This document shows, piece after piece, positions 54,625-63,709 of a stretch of DNA of 64,000 nucleotides. The stretch spans positions 496,001-560,000 of the forward strand of contig NZ_FNRQ01000003.1 in the NCBI RefSeq assembly GCF_900107685.1, written 5' to 3'. The translations under genes were made by a program, and so were the position numbers. This DNA is from Paraburkholderia sartisoli (lineage in GTDB: Bacteria; Pseudomonadota; Gammaproteobacteria; Burkholderiales; Burkholderiaceae). The stretch's first letter is position 1; the number at the start of each line of letters is the position of its first letter. The notes under the pieces are model-generated. The model did not search any database. It had not been told where the DNA came from and saw only the letters and a list, made by a program, of their open reading frames with translations.

Positions 54625-54932
54625 ACTCTACTTCGACATGCCGTATCGGAGTTTGGAGAGCGCGGTTTTGGCGTGTTTATCAATAGTCAGGCGATTGAAC
54701 GAATCAGGACGGCTACTGGGTCGACTCATCGCGATGGCCGCGGGATCTGATGCTCACATCGGCACGCTTCGGAATACAACGCGCTGAGATGAGTCAGACG
54801 CATCGGGATATCTCGCCTCCCCACTTCTGGACCGCGCGTTTGAATCTGCGCGACGAGCTTTATGGTCGAGTGTGGGCCATGTTGTCTCGTTTCGCGAATC
54901 GACTCATCATCGGCGCAGTTTCTGATTCGCAC

Positions 54933-55250
54933 CTATTGTAAATAGCCCGGAATTTTCGCTTTACACGCTTGTAGCGCCTCGGTGCCATGATCGACAATTC
55001 CGAACCGGTATTTGCAATAATCAGCAAAGCGCGCTCGATCGATCGGCGGCAACTGATCGATCGACTCGTCATCGCCTTCGTTGGCAAACGGGTCGTAGAA
55101 CTTCATCTGCAACGTCGGATACCGCTTCAGGAAGAACGTGGTTTGCGTCTCGTGATCGAGATACGAATTGACATACCCTGTATAGCAGACCATCACGATA
55201 ACAATGCCTGCACCGGCAATTGCCATCATCCATTTCCGTGGCGCATTCAT
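54933..55250 (-). CDS. Candidate periplasmic immunity protein for the amidase effector
   Basis: A 105-residue protein starts MNAPRKWMMAIAGAGIVIVM. It has one N-terminal transmembrane segment (about residues 8-25) and a polar remainder with GDDESIDQLPPIDRARFADY and a C-terminal segment with two Cys (DYCKYRF and LQACKAK), possibly a disulfide. No family is recognised. Its start overlaps the amidase stop by four bases, it is the last gene of the module, and its topology would place the polar domain in the periplasm. That is where immunity to a cell-wall amidase must act. The immunity role is inferred from position and topology only. Confidence 0.65.
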   Translation of the reverse strand: MNAPRKWMMAIAGAGIVIVMVCYTGYVNSYLDHETQTTFFLKRYPTLQMKFYDPFANEGDDESIDQLPPIDRARFADYCKYRFGIVDHGTEALQACKAKIPGYLQ

Positions 55251-55972
55251 GGTGCCCTCAGGCCAGTCAATTTCCGCAGTTCTTTGACGAGCGCCAAGCC
55301 AACATTGCCCGGGCAAATCTTACCCTCACCCAGTTGATCGGGGAATTCGCGGTGACCTCCAAGGGTATTGATGTAAAAGAATTCCCGCAAAATGGCGATG
55401 AATGCTTCAAGCGACTGCTTTTGTTTTTCGGGCACTCGCGGCCGGTCGTTGAAACCCATGGCATCGAAAAGCTTACGGATTACCGCGACGCCATCGCGGC
55501 CTTCGTCGGGAGTCGTCAAATTCTCTAGCAGCACAATGCCAATAACTCCCGTGTTGTAGTTGTGAACATTCTCGCCTTTGAACCGGATATCCCGACCTTC
55601 GAATACATTACCGAAACAGTCAAGCGCATAGTGATATCCAATATCGTCGCTCGCCGCCGTGCTCCGTCCCATTTGCATATCCTGGATTTCCTGCATCTGA
55701 AGCGCTGCAGGACCACATGTGAAGCTACGACCGGCATGATGTATGGCAATCCTGGTGTAATCCCAGTCGTCGTGCATCCGCTCCGGGCGATTCTTGTGCG
55801 CAGCCCAATGTGATCGTTCCACAAAGTTCATGCCGTTTCGTCTCACGTGGTTGATGATCGCTTGTCGCGTCGCGGCCCGATCGTCAACCCTGATCAAGAC
55901 AGCATCGTCTTTGCTGCTGTCTGCCATCGTAGAAGCCGATGTCCAATGCTCAATGTTGTAATCCGTCCCCAT
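55247..55972 (-). CDS. PGRP-fold N-acetylmuramoyl-L-alanine amidase, probable T6SS effector
   Basis: The 241-residue protein has an amidase_2/PGRP fold (about residues 70-235) that cuts the bond between MurNAc and L-Ala. The zinc site is intact: H78 in RIAIHHAGRS, H207 in GGHREFPD and C220 in GKICPGN, with Tyr at GYHYALD (Y113/Y115) as the catalytic tyrosine position. There is no signal peptide, so it cannot reach the wall by the Sec route. It directly follows the PAAR gene (two bases apart), so delivery by a type VI spike is likely. The start ATG at 55970-55972 gives MGTDYNIEHW; the longer frame to 56173 overlaps PAAR and is rejected. Confidence 0.82.
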   Translation of the reverse strand: MGTDYNIEHWTSASTMADSSKDDAVLIRVDDRAATRQAIINHVRRNGMNFVERSHWAAHKNRPERMHDDWDYTRIAIHHAGRSFTCGPAALQMQEIQDMQMGRSTAASDDIGYHYALDCFGNVFEGRDIRFKGENVHNYNTGVIGIVLLENLTTPDEGRDGVAVIRKLFDAMGFNDRPRVPEKQKQSLEAFIAILREFFYINTLGGHREFPDQLGEGKICPGNVGLALVKELRKLTGLRAP

Positions 55973-55974
55973 GG

Positions 55975-56592
55975 CTATTTTCCTTGACGGGGTTTCAGGA
56001 CGCGCTTCGGCGACGAAAAGATGACATGAACGTTGAACTGTTGCTCGCCGTTGGTCTCGATCTTCGCGTAGCCCTGTCCGTCTGTCTTTCCGGACTGTCT
56101 TACGCCTGCAATTTCGGCAACAAACTCCCGATTGGCCATCCGCTCTCCAGTAATACGGTCCTGCACAAGACACCAGCAGCTATGTTTCCGCTCGTCCATG
56201 GCCCGGGATGAGGGTGCTGCAGTGGCAACGCGGCTCGACTCGCCAGGGTTTTTGCTGGCGCTGACGCCCGTTATTATGAATTTTCGCCCGTACATCGCGA
56301 TCACCCGGGGGGCGATAGCACATTTGCATGCGACCTCATCCCCGCCGACTGCCTGCCGCCTGCCGCCATTCACCAGGTCAAGTATCCGGCGGTTCTCCGG
56401 AACCGGCGCTCCACCGACAATCACCCCCATGCTCTGGCAGGCAACGCACCACGCTGGATCGCCGATGAAAGCCATCCTGCGAGATCTGCCATCTTCGCCC
56501 TTGATCGTGCCCACCTTGCCACTGGCGTGTACCCGACTCCCGTTGCCGCTCGTCAGCGGGTCATCCTCCACTGCCGCATAAAAAACTGTCAT
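55975..56592 (-). CDS. PAAR-like protein with C-terminal transthyretin-like extension
   Basis: The 205-residue protein has an N-terminal PAAR-type spike-tip domain (about 1-105). GSRVHASGKVGTIKGEDGRS, MAFIGDPAWCVACQSMGVIV and GGRRQAVGGDEVACKC match the Burkholderia form of this domain, with Cys-rich turns that could bind metal. A Ser/Ala linker follows, then a beta-rich C-terminus (about 140-200, RITGERMANREFVAEIAGVR) that looks like the transthyretin-like modules often fused to VgrG or PAAR to carry cargo. PAAR proteins cap VgrG in T6SS. No VgrG or other T6SS gene lies in the window, so it must use a system elsewhere. Confidence 0.8.
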   Translation of the reverse strand: MTVFYAAVEDDPLTSGNGSRVHASGKVGTIKGEDGRSRRMAFIGDPAWCVACQSMGVIVGGAPVPENRRILDLVNGGRRQAVGGDEVACKCAIAPRVIAMYGRKFIITGVSASKNPGESSRVATAAPSSRAMDERKHSCWCLVQDRITGERMANREFVAEIAGVRQSGKTDGQGYAKIETNGEQQFNVHVIFSSPKRVLKPRQGK

Positions 56593-57340
56593 CTGCTTAT
56601 ACCTCCGGAAACGGCACTAATGGCATATTCATAGTGTTTTGGCATGCTAACGTTTCATGTGTAAATGAACGCCGTACTGGAACGGCGATCTGGTCAGGAT
56701 AACCGTCGTTATTCAGATGTTTTCTCAAAAGTCGTCAGACACTGATGGGCGTCAAGCTATCGCAGGTACGCCCTTGAGATGTCGGTTCGCGAATGGTTTT
56801 TTGGACGGAAGATTGCGACCCGGAAAGAAGTAAAGCGGCTTTGCGAAGTGGTTAATCGATGTTGGCGGTGCGAAATTACGGGACCAGCCGGAAGCGCTCA
56901 CCTCCTTGCGTATTGGGACGCGATTGGCGACGCGAGCGCGACGATCAGGCTCCGCCGCCGTTCCGTCGCCAGGGCTATCGGCCACAGTCGACTTTTATTT
57001 GCTATCGAAAATCGAGCGAGGGAATTCGCGCTATCACCGCCGCGCACCCGCAGTGTTCGGCAACGCAGATGCGGTCGATTGACGGCATCAATACGGTAAT
57101 TCGCAGCAGAGAATTTTTCTTCGAGCAGCGGTGAGCTGTTGGCGCGTTAATGTCGCTATCGTAGCGATGGCGGGCACAGGGAAACGGGCAGAAAGCAGTT
57201 GCTCACCAGGCATCGCAACGCGGCGAGACACAATGCAACAACGATGCCCGGTGGAACGCCTCAAGCATTTGATTTCATCAGATACCGTTGCCCTGGAAAG
57301 CTGCACTTTCCAGATTTGCGGGTACTTTCGCGGACAGAAA
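56593..57340. other. Noncoding region between the T6SS module and the tRNA gene
   Basis: About 750 bases with lower GC than the flanks and no protein-like frame. Short open frames exist on both strands (for example plus 56779-57099), but they have no ribosome site, no domain and shifting composition. The promoter of the PAAR module should lie close to 56600-56720. No integrase, insertion-sequence end or copy of the tRNA 3' end was found. Confidence 0.6.
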
Positions 57341-57365
57341 CGAAAACAGGCCCCAAAGGGCCTGT
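57341..57365 (-). terminator. Rho-independent terminator of the tRNA-Ser gene
   Basis: ACAGGCCC (57346-57353) pairs with GGGCCTGT (57358-57365). On the minus strand the hairpin runs into TTTCG (complement of 57342-57346). It lies 13 bases past the tRNA 3' end. Confidence 0.82.
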
Positions 57366-57378
57366 CTGCTTGATATTC

Positions 57379-57468
57379 TGGCGGAGAGACGGGGATTCGA
57401 ACCCCGGATAGGTATTAACCTATACACGCTTTCCAGGCGTGCGACTTAAACCGCTCATCCATCTCTCC
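57379..57468 (-). tRNA. tRNA-Ser (anticodon GGA)
   Basis: On the minus strand GGAGAGA (57462-57468) and TCTCTCC (57383-57389) form the acceptor stem, followed by discriminator G and an encoded CCA (57379-57381). The anticodon loop reads CTGGAAA, so the anticodon is GGA (codons UCC/UCU). The long variable arm (TATAGG...CCTATC) is typical of class II tRNA-Ser, and the T-arm GGGGTTCGAATCCCC is perfect. Confidence 0.97.
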
Positions 57469-57480
57469 GGCGGGAGGCAG

Positions 57481-57486
57481 ATTATA
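57481..57486 (-). promoter_or_regulatory. Extended -10 promoter element of tRNA-Ser
   Basis: The minus strand reads TTTGCTATAATCTG, an exact TATAAT preceded by TGC (extended -10, TGnTATAAT). It is 13 bases upstream of the tRNA 5' end. A -35 match is weak, as is common with an extended -10. Confidence 0.7.
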
Positions 57487-57563
57487 GCAAACTCTGGGGC
57501 CCGCGCCACATCCTCCTGCGCGGCGCGTAAAACACCCGCAAAAAGCACCGCAAGGCAACACCC

Positions 57564-59582
57564 TCACGGATGCCGGATATAGTCGACCAGCGCCCGCGTC
57601 CAGGCGTCCGGCCTGCGGTCCACGAGACTCACCGCAATCGCCACGAGAAACCCCGCCGGCACACCGAACACGCCCGAGCTGATCGGCTCGATGCCGAACC
57701 AGTGCGCGCCCGTGAAACCCGTCAGCTGCGTGAAAAACGGGTACGTCGACACGATGTAGTAGATGCACACCCCGAGCCCCGCCACCATCCCCGCCACCGC
57801 GCCACGACGCGTCGTGCGCTTCCAGAACACGCCCAGCACCAGCACCGGAAACAGACTCGAAGCCGCGATCGAAAACGCGGCGCCCACCAGAAACAGGATA
57901 TTCCCCGTATTCAGCGAAGCCACGTACGAAGCAAACAGCGCGACCCCAAGCAACAGGATCTTCGAGATGGTCACCCGCCGCTGGCTCGATGCCGATGGAT
58001 CGACCATGTGATAGTAGACATCGTGCGACAACGCGTTCGCGATCGTCAGCAGCAGGCCATCGGCGGTGGAAAGCGCCGCCGCCAGCGCGCCCGCGGCGAT
58101 CAGCCCCGACATCACGTACGGCAGCCCCGCGATTTCCGGCGCCGCGAGCACGACCATGTCGGGCTGCATCTGGATCTCGCTCCAGCGCACGATGCCGTCG
58201 CCGTTCATGTCCGAAATACCGATCAGATACGGCTCGATCCGCCGCCACTGCATCACCCATTGCGGCAGATCGGCAAATCGATGCCCGACGAGGTTCGACA
58301 GGATTTCGTATTTGATCAGCACCGCGAGCACCGGCACCGTCAGATAGAACAGCGCGACGAAAAAGAGCGTCCACCCCACCGACCTGCGCGCCGACGCCAC
58401 CGATGTCGTCGTGTTATAGCGCGTCAGAATATGCGGCAGACTCGCCGTCCCCAGCGAAAGGCACAGCAGCAGCGAAAGAAAATTGCGTCGATGAAGGTTG
58501 CTGTCTTCTCCGCTCACGGCAGGAAACGCCTCGTACATCGGCACGGGCGCCGACGCGCGCAGCAGCATCTCGTCGCGCTGCTGCGTCCATATGCCGTGCG
58601 CGGCCACGGCGTCACGCGGAAACGCCGCCAGCGCGCGCTCGCGCTCGTTGATGTCGCGCAGCGGTCCGTTGTGCCGGCGCAGATCGGCGATTTCCTGCGT
58701 CAGCCGGCTCTTCTCGTCGACGAAAGACTGCGGCAGCGCATCGAGCCGCGCCTGCATGTCGGCCGCGCGCCGCCGGAAGTTGTCGCGGACCGTCTGCTCG
58801 GGCGGCGCGTCGCGCACCTGCCGCTCGAGCGTCTCGACCCGCTCCATCAGCCGGCCGTAGTTGAATTGCGGCACCCAGCCGAGTCCGTCCTTGTGCGCGA
58901 TCATCGACACCGGAATCAGGATCGCGACGATCAGGATGATGTACTGCGCGACCTGCGTCCACGTCACCGCACGCATGCCGCCGAGAAACGAACACACGAG
59001 AATGCCCGCCAGCCCGCAGAAAATCCCGATGGAGAAATCGACGCCGATAAAGCGCGTCGCGATCAACCCGACGCCCTGAATCTGCGCGACGAGATAGACG
59101 AACGAACACAGGATCGCGGAGAACGCGGCAAGCCCGCGTACGGCGTTGCTCGAAAAGCGCGTGCCGAGAAAGTCGGGAATCGTGTAGCGCGCGAGCTTGC
59201 GCACATACGGCGCGAGCAGGAACGCGACGAGGCAGTAGCCGCCCGTCCACCCCATCATATAGGCAAGGCCGTCGTAACCGGTGGCGTAAAGCGAGCCGGC
59301 AAGGCCAATGAACGAAGCCGCCGACAGCCAGTCCGCAGCCGTCGCCATGCCGTTGAACGCGGACGGCACGCGCCGCCCCGCGACGTAGTATTCGACGAGA
59401 TCGGACGTGCGCGAAAGCAGCCCGATGGTGGCATAGACGGCAATCGGCACGAACAGGAACACGTAGCCGATCCACGTGCCCGCTCCGGTCGCGCGCTCGA
59501 CGCGCCACAACACGTAGATGAAAAAGAGAAAGCCCAGCGTATAGAGCGCGTATGAAAGGATGAGTCGATGGGTCAGCTTCAT
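57564..59582 (-). CDS. VC_2705-type sodium/solute symporter (acetate-permease-like)
   Basis: The 672-residue SSS-family symporter starts MKLTHRLILSYALYTLGFLF. It has the SSS core (VEYYVAGRRVPSAFNGMATA, then ADWLSAASFIGLAGSLYATG) and the NTTTSVASARRSVGW region. A soluble insertion of about 120 residues (241-365) between two membrane helices is strongly helical and charged (LMERVETLERQVRDAPPEQT and similar), likely a coiled coil. A later loop holds a canonical EF-hand-like calcium loop, D458 to E469 (DMNGDGIVRWSE). This subfamily pairs with DUF4212, found directly upstream. Acetate or a related acid is the likely substrate, because acsA is next to it. Confidence 0.9.
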   Translation of the reverse strand: MKLTHRLILSYALYTLGFLFFIYVLWRVERATGAGTWIGYVFLFVPIAVYATIGLLSRTSDLVEYYVAGRRVPSAFNGMATAADWLSAASFIGLAGSLYATGYDGLAYMMGWTGGYCLVAFLLAPYVRKLARYTIPDFLGTRFSSNAVRGLAAFSAILCSFVYLVAQIQGVGLIATRFIGVDFSIGIFCGLAGILVCSFLGGMRAVTWTQVAQYIILIVAILIPVSMIAHKDGLGWVPQFNYGRLMERVETLERQVRDAPPEQTVRDNFRRRAADMQARLDALPQSFVDEKSRLTQEIADLRRHNGPLRDINERERALAAFPRDAVAAHGIWTQQRDEMLLRASAPVPMYEAFPAVSGEDSNLHRRNFLSLLLCLSLGTASLPHILTRYNTTTSVASARRSVGWTLFFVALFYLTVPVLAVLIKYEILSNLVGHRFADLPQWVMQWRRIEPYLIGISDMNGDGIVRWSEIQMQPDMVVLAAPEIAGLPYVMSGLIAAGALAAALSTADGLLLTIANALSHDVYYHMVDPSASSQRRVTISKILLLGVALFASYVASLNTGNILFLVGAAFSIAASSLFPVLVLGVFWKRTTRRGAVAGMVAGLGVCIYYIVSTYPFFTQLTGFTGAHWFGIEPISSGVFGVPAGFLVAIAVSLVDRRPDAWTRALVDYIRHP

Positions 59583-59586
59583 CGGC

Positions 59587-59934
59587 TCAGGATTCCCCGC
59601 TCGCGATGTCGGCTTCGCGTGCCGCCTGCAACACGCGATCGGCACGCTGCATCAGCACGATATACACGGCGATCAACACGAGGTAGACCAGAATCGCGCC
59701 CTGCGCGCCCATATAAAACGGCAGGCTGAAACCGGCGAAACGCACGCCGGCCAGCCGGCCCGCCGCCATCGGCACGACGAACGAAACGACGAAACCGATC
59801 GCCATGAGCGCCGCGATCAGCCAGAGGTTGAAACGCCAGTAGCGCCGATGCGCGCGCGCCAGCGCTGCCGAGACCGGCGGCGGTTCGGGCAGTGGATTGA
59901 TGTTTTGATGAGCGGTGTGGTTTGGCGCGGCCAT
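59587..59934 (-). CDS. DUF4212 small membrane subunit of the symporter
   Basis: The 115-residue protein starts MAAPNHTAHQNINPLPEPPP. It has the RRYWRFNLWLIAALMAIGFV helix, then FAGFSLPFYMGAQGAILVYL and IAVYIVLMQRADRVLQ: two transmembrane helices with the DUF4212 RYWRFN and PFYMGAQG motifs. It begins the transcript and ends four bases before the symporter start, the standard partner arrangement. It is separated from acsA by a terminator at 59948-59992. Confidence 0.88.
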   Translation of the reverse strand: MAAPNHTAHQNINPLPEPPPVSAALARAHRRYWRFNLWLIAALMAIGFVVSFVVPMAAGRLAGVRFAGFSLPFYMGAQGAILVYLVLIAVYIVLMQRADRVLQAAREADIASGES

Positions 59935-59947
59935 GCGCCTGTGTATC

Positions 59948-59992
59948 AAAAAGCCACTGCTCAGGCAATAAGGATTGTCATCGCAGTGGCTT
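59948..59992 (-). terminator. Rho-independent terminator of acsA
   Basis: AAGCCACTGC (59951-59960) pairs with GCAGTGGCTT (59983-59992). On the minus strand the hairpin is followed by TTTTT (complement of 59948-59952). It ends the acsA transcript before the DUF4212/symporter pair, so those genes need their own promoter or readthrough. Confidence 0.82.
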
Positions 59993-60067
59993 CATTCAAC
60001 ACAGGTCGTGGCGCGAACCGCCGGCAAACCGCACCGCCGGCCGCGAACACACAGCGCAACGCAACGC

Positions 60068-62050
60068 TTAAAGCGACTCGCCGAGCTGGTCGAGGATCGC
60101 CGGATTCTCCAGCGTCGACACATCCTGCGTGATCGCTTCGCCCTTCGCGAGCGAACGCAGCAGGCGGCGCATGATCTTGCCGGAGCGCGTCTTCGGCAGG
60201 TTCTCGCCGAAGCGGATGTCCTTCGGCTTCGCGATCGGGCCGATCTCCTTGCCGACCCATGCACGCAGTTCGTTCGCGATCTTCACGGCTTCCTCGCCTT
60301 GCGGACGCGCGCGCTTCAGCACGACAAACGCGCACACGGCCTCGCCCGTCGTGTCGTCGGGGCGGCCCACCACGGCTGCTTCCGCGACGAGCGGATTCGC
60401 GACCAGCGCCGACTCGATCTCCATCGTGCCGAGACGGTGCCCGGACACGTTGAGCACGTCGTCGATACGGCCCATGATCGTGAAGTACGCAGTCTCCTTG
60501 TCGCGCACCGCGCCGTCTCCCGCGAGATACAGCTTGCCGCCGAGTTCCTCGGGGAAATAGCTCTTCTGGTAGCGCTCCGGATCGCCCCACACGTTGCGCA
60601 GCATCGCGGGCCACGGGCGCTTCACGACGAGAATGCCGCCCTGCCCGTTCGGCACGTCCTGCCCGGTTTCGTCGACGACGGCCGCCATGATGCCCGGCAG
60701 CGGCAACGTGCATGAACCCGGCACGAGCGGCGTCGCGCCCGGCAGCGGCGTGATCATGTGACCGCCGGTCTCGGTCTGCCACCACGTATCGACGATCGGG
60801 CAGCGCTTGCCGCCGACGTTCTCGTGATACCACATCCATGCTTCTGGATTGATCGGCTCGCCGACCGTGCCGATGATGCGCAGCGACGACAGGTCATAAC
60901 TTTTCGGATGCACTTTCGGATCGGCTTCGGAAACCTTGATCAGCGAACGGATGGCCGTGGGCGCCGTATAAAAAACGCTGACCTTGTGCCTGGCGATCAT
61001 GCTCCAGAAACGGCCGGCATCCGGATACGTCGGCACACCTTCGAACACGACCTGCGTGCCGCCGAGCGCAAGCGGCCCGTACGCGATGTAGCTGTGACCC
61101 GTGACCCAGCCGATGTCGGCGGTACACCAGAACACGTCGGTGGGCTTCCAGTCGAACGTCCACTTCATGGTCTGCGCGGCCCACAGCAGATAGCCGCCGG
61201 TGCTGTGCTGCACGCCCTTGGGTTTACCCGTCGAACCGGACGTATAGAGAATGAAGAGCGGATGTTCCGCGCTCACCCATTCCGGCACGCACTGGTCCGG
61301 TTCGGCCTGCGTGAGTTCATGCATCCACAGGTCGCGCCCTTCGGTCCACGCAACCTTGCCGCCGGTACGCCGGTAGACGATCACACTCTTCACCGCTTCG
61401 CAGCCGCCCATCGCGAGCGCTTCGTCGGCGATGTTCTTGAGCGGCAACGCCTTGCCGCCGCGCATCTGTTCGTCGGACGTGACGAGCGCCACCGCGCCCA
61501 CGTCGACGAGCCGTTCGTTCAGCGACTTCGACGAGAACCCGCCGAACACGACGGAATGCGTGGCGCCGATGCGCGCGCAGGCCTGCATCGCGACGATGCC
61601 TTCGACCGACATCGGCATATAGATCACGACGCGGTCGCCCTTCTTCACGCCGCGCTTTTTCAGCGCATTAGCAAAGCGCGACACGCGTTGCAGCAGGTCC
61701 TGATACGTGACGTTGGTGACCGTGCCGTCGTCGGCCTCGAAGATCACCGCGACGCGCCCGCCGTTGCCGGCTTCGACGTGACGGTCGAGGCTGTTGTACG
61801 ACGCGTTCAGATCACCATCTTCGAACCAGGTGTAGAACGGCGCCTTCGATTCGTCGAGCACCTTCGTGAAGGGCTTTTTCCAGCTGAGCGTTTCACGCGC
61901 GAGACGCGCCCAGAAGCCTTCGTAATCGCGCTCCGCTTCGGCGGCGAGCACACGGTACGCGTCCATGCCGGATATGGAAGCCTGCGCCGACATGTCGGCG
62001 GATGGCGGGAAGATGCGGTGTTCCTGAAGAACCGATTCAATCGCAGACAT
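60068..62050 (-). CDS. acsA: Acetyl-CoA synthetase
   Basis: AcsA converts acetate, ATP and CoA to acetyl-CoA, AMP and pyrophosphate. The 660-residue product starts [20 protein letters not shown]. It has the ATP-binding loop [20 protein letters not shown], the acetate-pocket [20 protein letters not shown], the hinge [20 protein letters not shown], and the C-terminal [12 protein letters not shown] with K625, the lysine whose acetylation switches the enzyme off in other bacteria. Length matches the family (about 650). It lies upstream of the symporter genes on the same strand and completes an uptake-plus-activation group for acetate. Confidence 0.96.
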   Translation of the reverse strand: MSAIESVLQEHRIFPPSADMSAQASISGMDAYRVLAAEAERDYEGFWARLARETLSWKKPFTKVLDESKAPFYTWFEDGDLNASYNSLDRHVEAGNGGRVAVIFEADDGTVTNVTYQDLLQRVSRFANALKKRGVKKGDRVVIYMPMSVEGIVAMQACARIGATHSVVFGGFSSKSLNERLVDVGAVALVTSDEQMRGGKALPLKNIADEALAMGGCEAVKSVIVYRRTGGKVAWTEGRDLWMHELTQAEPDQCVPEWVSAEHPLFILYTSGSTGKPKGVQHSTGGYLLWAAQTMKWTFDWKPTDVFWCTADIGWVTGHSYIAYGPLALGGTQVVFEGVPTYPDAGRFWSMIARHKVSVFYTAPTAIRSLIKVSEADPKVHPKSYDLSSLRIIGTVGEPINPEAWMWYHENVGGKRCPIVDTWWQTETGGHMITPLPGATPLVPGSCTLPLPGIMAAVVDETGQDVPNGQGGILVVKRPWPAMLRNVWGDPERYQKSYFPEELGGKLYLAGDGAVRDKETAYFTIMGRIDDVLNVSGHRLGTMEIESALVANPLVAEAAVVGRPDDTTGEAVCAFVVLKRARPQGEEAVKIANELRAWVGKEIGPIAKPKDIRFGENLPKTRSGKIMRRLLRSLAKGEAITQDVSTLENPAILDQLGESL

Positions 62051-62553
62051 CGACTACCCCTTCGTGAAGATGAAATCCGAAAATCCGTGCGAACGCGCCT
62101 GAAGTACACGTGCATACCCTGTCGCGTGCCGCATTGTCTCCTGCCTGTGCGCCACGTTCTTCACCTGCGTCGCACCGCATCATGCTGTTGTGCCGTGATT
62201 CATCACCGGCCACTAATAATCTGAGTCCTGTCACGATAAAGGCCGCAACTTACCGGGCACTTACGTTGACGCGACGACCCCCGCAATGGTTGCAATGTTA
62301 ACTGAAGCGACCCCATGTTGGCATGGGTTTGCTGAACGGATCAGACAATTGGACATATCGACGCACCAGGGTTGAACCTGGTGCGCCCACGTCGACAGGC
62401 GACACAGCAGGCACGCATGCGTCCGACCGGCCGGTCCGTTAAACTACGCCGCGCCCTGGAGCCAGGGTGGCCCTGTCTGCTTGCGATTACCTTGCACGCA
62501 CCGGCCATGATTGCCCGCACCACACGTCATATCCTCGCTTTCCGGATTTCAGC
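62051..62553. other. Intergenic region upstream of acsA and the DMT transporter
   Basis: About 500 bases with no convincing gene. It holds an inverted repeat CGCACCAGG/CCTGGTGCG at 62362-62385 (6-base loop) and the presumed divergent promoters of acsA and the DMT gene. The repeat has no T-tract, so it is more likely a regulator site than a terminator. Confidence 0.55.
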
Positions 62554-63453
62554 TTGAATCGCTATTGCCTGCTTCTCATCGTTTCGATGCTGCTTGTCGG
62601 CAGCAACGTCGGCATCGGCAAATCGATTGTCGCGTTCGTGCCCGTTCCACTTTTCGCGCTGTTGCGCTTCGTCATCGCGATGGCCGTGTTGTGGCCGCTT
62701 CTGCGTGTATCGAAGTTGCGTCGCGTGAAACCGGGCGAATGGCTCAACCTGTTTCTGCAGGCGCTCTTCGGCACGTTTGGCTTCACGCTGCTGATGTTGA
62801 ACGGCGTGCATCGCACGAGCGCGGTCGCGGCGGGCGTCATCACGAGCACGATTCCCGCTGTCGTCGCGCTCTTTTCGTGGCTCTTTCTGAAAGAGCGCCC
62901 CGATGGCCGCGCGCTCGCTTCGATCGCGCTCGCGATCGCCGGCGTCGTGGCGATCAATCTGGCGCATGCGGGTGGAGCCGCGGACACGGCCACCGAAGGC
63001 TCGTTCGCGGGCAACCTGATGGTGCTTGGCGCGGTCTGCTGCGAATCGCTGTACGTGATCCTCTCGCGCCGCCTCACGCAGACGCTCGCGCCCATCGACA
63101 TCTGCGCGTACACACATCTGTTCGGCCTCTTGCTGATGCTGCCGTTCGGCGTCACCGCGCTCGTGCATTTCGATTACGCGGGCGTGCCGGCCGGCGTCTG
63201 GTGGCTCGTGCTCTGGTACGGGCTTTCGGCCAGCATCTTCTCGTTCTGGCTGTGGATGAAAGGCATCCGCCACGTACACGGCTCGCTCGCTGGCGTGTTC
63301 AGCGCCGTGCTGCCGGTGGCGGCCGCGGGCTGGGGCATCGTGTTTCTCGGCGAGCGACCCACGCTCGCGCACGGCTTCGCGCTCGCGTGCGTCATGGCGG
63401 GCATCGCGCTCGCGAGCCTGAAGGCCAGGCGCGTGCCGCCCGTCGCGTCGTGA
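62554..63453 (+). CDS. DMT (EamA) family transporter
   Basis: The roughly 299-residue membrane protein has two EamA repeats, ten hydrophobic segments in all. NRYCLLLIVSMLLVGSNVGI and IVAFVPVPLFALLRFVIAMA open the first; GNLMVLGAVCCESLYVILSR opens the second. The end of each half has the family SVxPVxAxxxGxxxLGE-like block (SAVLPVAAAGWGIVFLGERP). The substrate is unknown. The start is uncertain: TTG at 62554 gives the usual short N-terminus, ATG at 62587 would cut the first helix, and a GTG at 62467 adds 29 residues with no signal character. Confidence 0.85.
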   Translation: MNRYCLLLIVSMLLVGSNVGIGKSIVAFVPVPLFALLRFVIAMAVLWPLLRVSKLRRVKPGEWLNLFLQALFGTFGFTLLMLNGVHRTSAVAAGVITSTIPAVVALFSWLFLKERPDGRALASIALAIAGVVAINLAHAGGAADTATEGSFAGNLMVLGAVCCESLYVILSRRLTQTLAPIDICAYTHLFGLLLMLPFGVTALVHFDYAGVPAGVWWLVLWYGLSASIFSFWLWMKGIRHVHGSLAGVFSAVLPVAAAGWGIVFLGERPTLAHGFALACVMAGIALASLKARRVPPVAS

Positions 63454-63709
63454 CTGCCCGTCTTGTCCGGGTAAACCGGGAGGACGCTGTACAATAGCGC
63501 GCCTGACACGGGAGCGCGGGTGATCGCATGCGCATGCGTTGTCGCACACGGCAATGCACGCCTGACGCACACGCATCCGCAGCACTTTCACGAGCCGCAT
63601 CCCCAGCAACCGCTTTCCCCATTAAAGGCGCAGCAGGAGTGATCGCGATTCGCACCCGTCCGTGCGAACCGCGACGATAAAAGCGCCCCTTGTCCCCACT
63701 GAGCTAGCC

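Noticed and set aside
56779..57099. Plus-strand frame of about 106 codons between the PAAR gene and the tRNA
   Set aside because: No ribosome site or domain, and the later part becomes Arg-rich and low in structure; likely chance.
54000..57400. An intact integrative element at tRNA-Ser
   Set aside because: No integrase, no second copy of the tRNA 3' end and no transposase were seen; only the composition and position are suggestive.
57570..59555. Plus-strand open frame of about 660 codons opposite the symporter
   Set aside because: Same antisense effect; the minus strand carries a full SSS transporter with recognisable motifs.
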